Source: Eublepharis macularius
Taxonomy: Eukaryota > Chordata > Lepidosauria > Squamata > Eublepharidae
Assembly: GCF_028583425.1 (NCBI RefSeq)
Contig: NC_072791.1
Location: forward strand, 13,535,868-13,599,867
Reading direction: 5' to 3'
Length of the DNA stretch: 64,000 nucleotides
In this document: positions 62,471-64,000 of the stretch, piece by piece
Numbering within the stretch: the first letter of the stretch is position 1
How the letters are laid out: every line of letters begins with the position of its first letter
The notes under the pieces: model-generated
Database searches by the model: none
Seen by the model: the letters and a program-made list of their open reading frames with translations, nothing else
What the model was told of the DNA's origin: nothing
Translations under genes and position numbers: made by a program

Positions 62471-64000
62471 AACAACAACAAAAAATACTCTGCAACACAA
62501 CTTTCTAAGGCTCACCAACCAACCTAATATACCTAATATAAGCCTTCGTCAATACATCTAATATACGTAGTTTATTGGCCTTTGACCTGCATGATGATGT
62601 CACATAAGCCAGCCGTGAAACAGAAAACACCCAGGTAGGAGCTGGGCCTCACATCTCCCACCGGTGTGTGTGTGTGGGGGGGGGGGGGCTACGGGGATCT
62701 GGCAACCCTATGCCAGAGGGAATGAATGCTGCTGGGGAGAGAAGGGAAAATGGCTGCCGTGTGGGCTACGCTAGAAAAATTGGAACTTTCTCACCTACAA
62801 GACAGATATCCAGAGTTCTCCAAAACTGCAGGTTTAGGAAAGATCAGAGACAAGTAGGGAAAAACTGTGGAGGTGTACAAACACACCACAATGCCATGGG
62901 AAGCGAGGGTGGGGACATACTTCCAACAGCATCAAGCCTGGGCCAAATGCCCTTTGGGGACATGGCTGGGAGAAACCCTAAGCAGGTCTACTCAGAAGTA
63001 AGTCTCAGTTTATTCAGTGGGGCTTAGTCCTAGGAATGTGTTCTCAGGCTTGCCACCTCCTGCATAATGGAAGTATTCCAACATCTTAACTCATTCATTT
63101 AACAGCACTGGCACTCCCATGCCCCAAAATGCCACTGCCAACGTCCTTCATTCCTCTCTGCATAGACCAGAGGATGCCTCCCGAGCCTCCCGCCACATTT
63201 GCCATCTTATTCCTATTAGACTGTTAATTCCCATATCATAATCTCCTTTAAAGTTCTCTATGACTTAGCAACAGGGTGCACAGCGTGGCACAAATAGCCA
63301 CGGAGAACAGCTCTTCACCCCCACTGGCTCCCTTCCCTCTTCCAGCCCCACTGCCTCATCAGATGGGGGCCACCAGCGAATAGGCTAATGTACAAGCACG
63401 TGCCAGCAGCGGCAGCCAGCATCAAAGCGAAGCCAAGGACTGTTGCTGCCTGTCCCCCTCGGCTCATCCTTGCCTCATCTGGGGCTGGTGCCTCTGGTCA
63501 AGGGGGATCACTGCTGGAGCCAGTGGGGCAATGAGAAGCCAAGTGAGGCAGACCGGCAGCAGCTGCCACACCAGGTTTTCCTGCACCACCGGCTGATTCT
63601 TGCCTAGCCAACCTTATTGGTCCTCCTGGCTGACTAGAGAAGGGGGGCACTCAGGAAAAGTTGTACCATAGGCTGCCAACCCATCGAGAATTTTCTCCTG
63701 GAGGTCATAACAGCAAAGCTGCTCCTGCTTAGAAGCCCCTTATCTTCCTTATCTCTTATATTTTAAGAGTAGGACATTTACTGCTCCACCGTCCTCAGCA
63801 TCCCCCATCTTAGGTTGCCAACTCCTGCTTGGGAAATTCTTGGAGATTTGGAGTGGAAGCTGTGAAAGGAATTGTTTAGGACGAGAAGGAACCTCTTTTT
63901 CAAAATACTGTTCTCCAGTATCATTGATGCTTCCGTCTGTTCTTTGCAGTACTACTATTTGTTTAATGCTCGTTTCGGCTTTTACCCTGTCCTCGGAAGT
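62471..64000. other. Window end: fragments of MITEs, no gene recognised
   Basis: 62980-63045 (GGTCTACTCAGAAGTAAGTC, then TCAGTTTATTCAGTGGGGCT) is a fragment related to the CAGTG-type element. 63816-63870 (AGGTTGCCAACTCCTGCTTG, then GGAAATTCTTGGAGATTTGG) is a relative of the MITE at 314-549. 62664-62690 has a GT/G-rich run. The rest is unassigned. I cannot identify the neighbouring gene expected from vertebrate synteny. Confidence 0.45.

Overview
The window is vertebrate nuclear DNA, most likely from a squamate reptile (lizard or gecko type). It is dominated by one host gene, HIF1A (hypoxia-inducible factor 1 alpha), on the + strand. All 15 coding exons can be placed, from the start codon at 1223 to the stop codon at 53891. 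Every intron begins with GT and ends with AG, phases match throughout, and the joined coding length is 2442 nt (813 residues plus stop; human HIF1A has 826). The lineage call rests on the repeats: tRNA-derived SINEs of Sauria-SINE type, 5S-rRNA-derived SINEs, CR1 and L2 LINEs, hAT and Tc1/mariner miniature elements, a DIRS1-like element and Penelope-like fold-back elements. HIF1A variants that I remember as sauropsid-like, such as Cys in the basic region, agree with this.

Layout. 1-720 is upstream repeat-rich DNA. About 725-1330 is a CpG-rich promoter and 5' UTR with coding exon 1. Intron 1 (1264-32192, about 30.9 kb) carries most of the mobile elements: L2, SINEs, nested CR1, a 5'-truncated CR1 at 15656-16610, a hAT MITE with a perfect 8-bp target duplication at 23080-23337, a 3.9-kb DIRS1-like element at 25608-29500, and a hAT element at 30549-31792 with a Penelope-like fold-back element inside it. 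Exons 2-15 (32193-53891) encode bHLH, PAS-A, PAS-B, the oxygen-dependent degradation domain with both target prolines (404 and 564), the C-terminal NLS and the C-terminal transactivation domain with the FIH-type asparagine (790). The 3' UTR runs to about 55672. It contains a CR1 3' end and terminates in a block I recognise as the conserved HIF1A 3' end. Downstream (55673-64000) no host gene is recognised. The tract holds a SINE interrupted by a second Penelope-like fold-back, and a degenerate tandem array of about 152-bp units (59400-62470) split by a 1.6-kb CR1 copy that is almost identical to the one in intron 1 but inverted.

Function. HIF1A is the oxygen-regulated subunit of HIF-1. Prolyl hydroxylation at the two LxxLAP motifs directs VHL-mediated destruction, asparaginyl hydroxylation blocks p300/CBP recruitment, and the bHLH-PAS part dimerises with ARNT and binds RCGTG elements. 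Everything else recognised in the window is mobile or repeat DNA. The most unusual structures are the fold-back Penelope-like elements with hammerhead-ribozyme-like cores on both arms, the internally deleted DIRS element with its diagnostic end architecture intact, and the interrupted 152-bp array. No prokaryotic-type system, CRISPR array or clearly new gene system was found.
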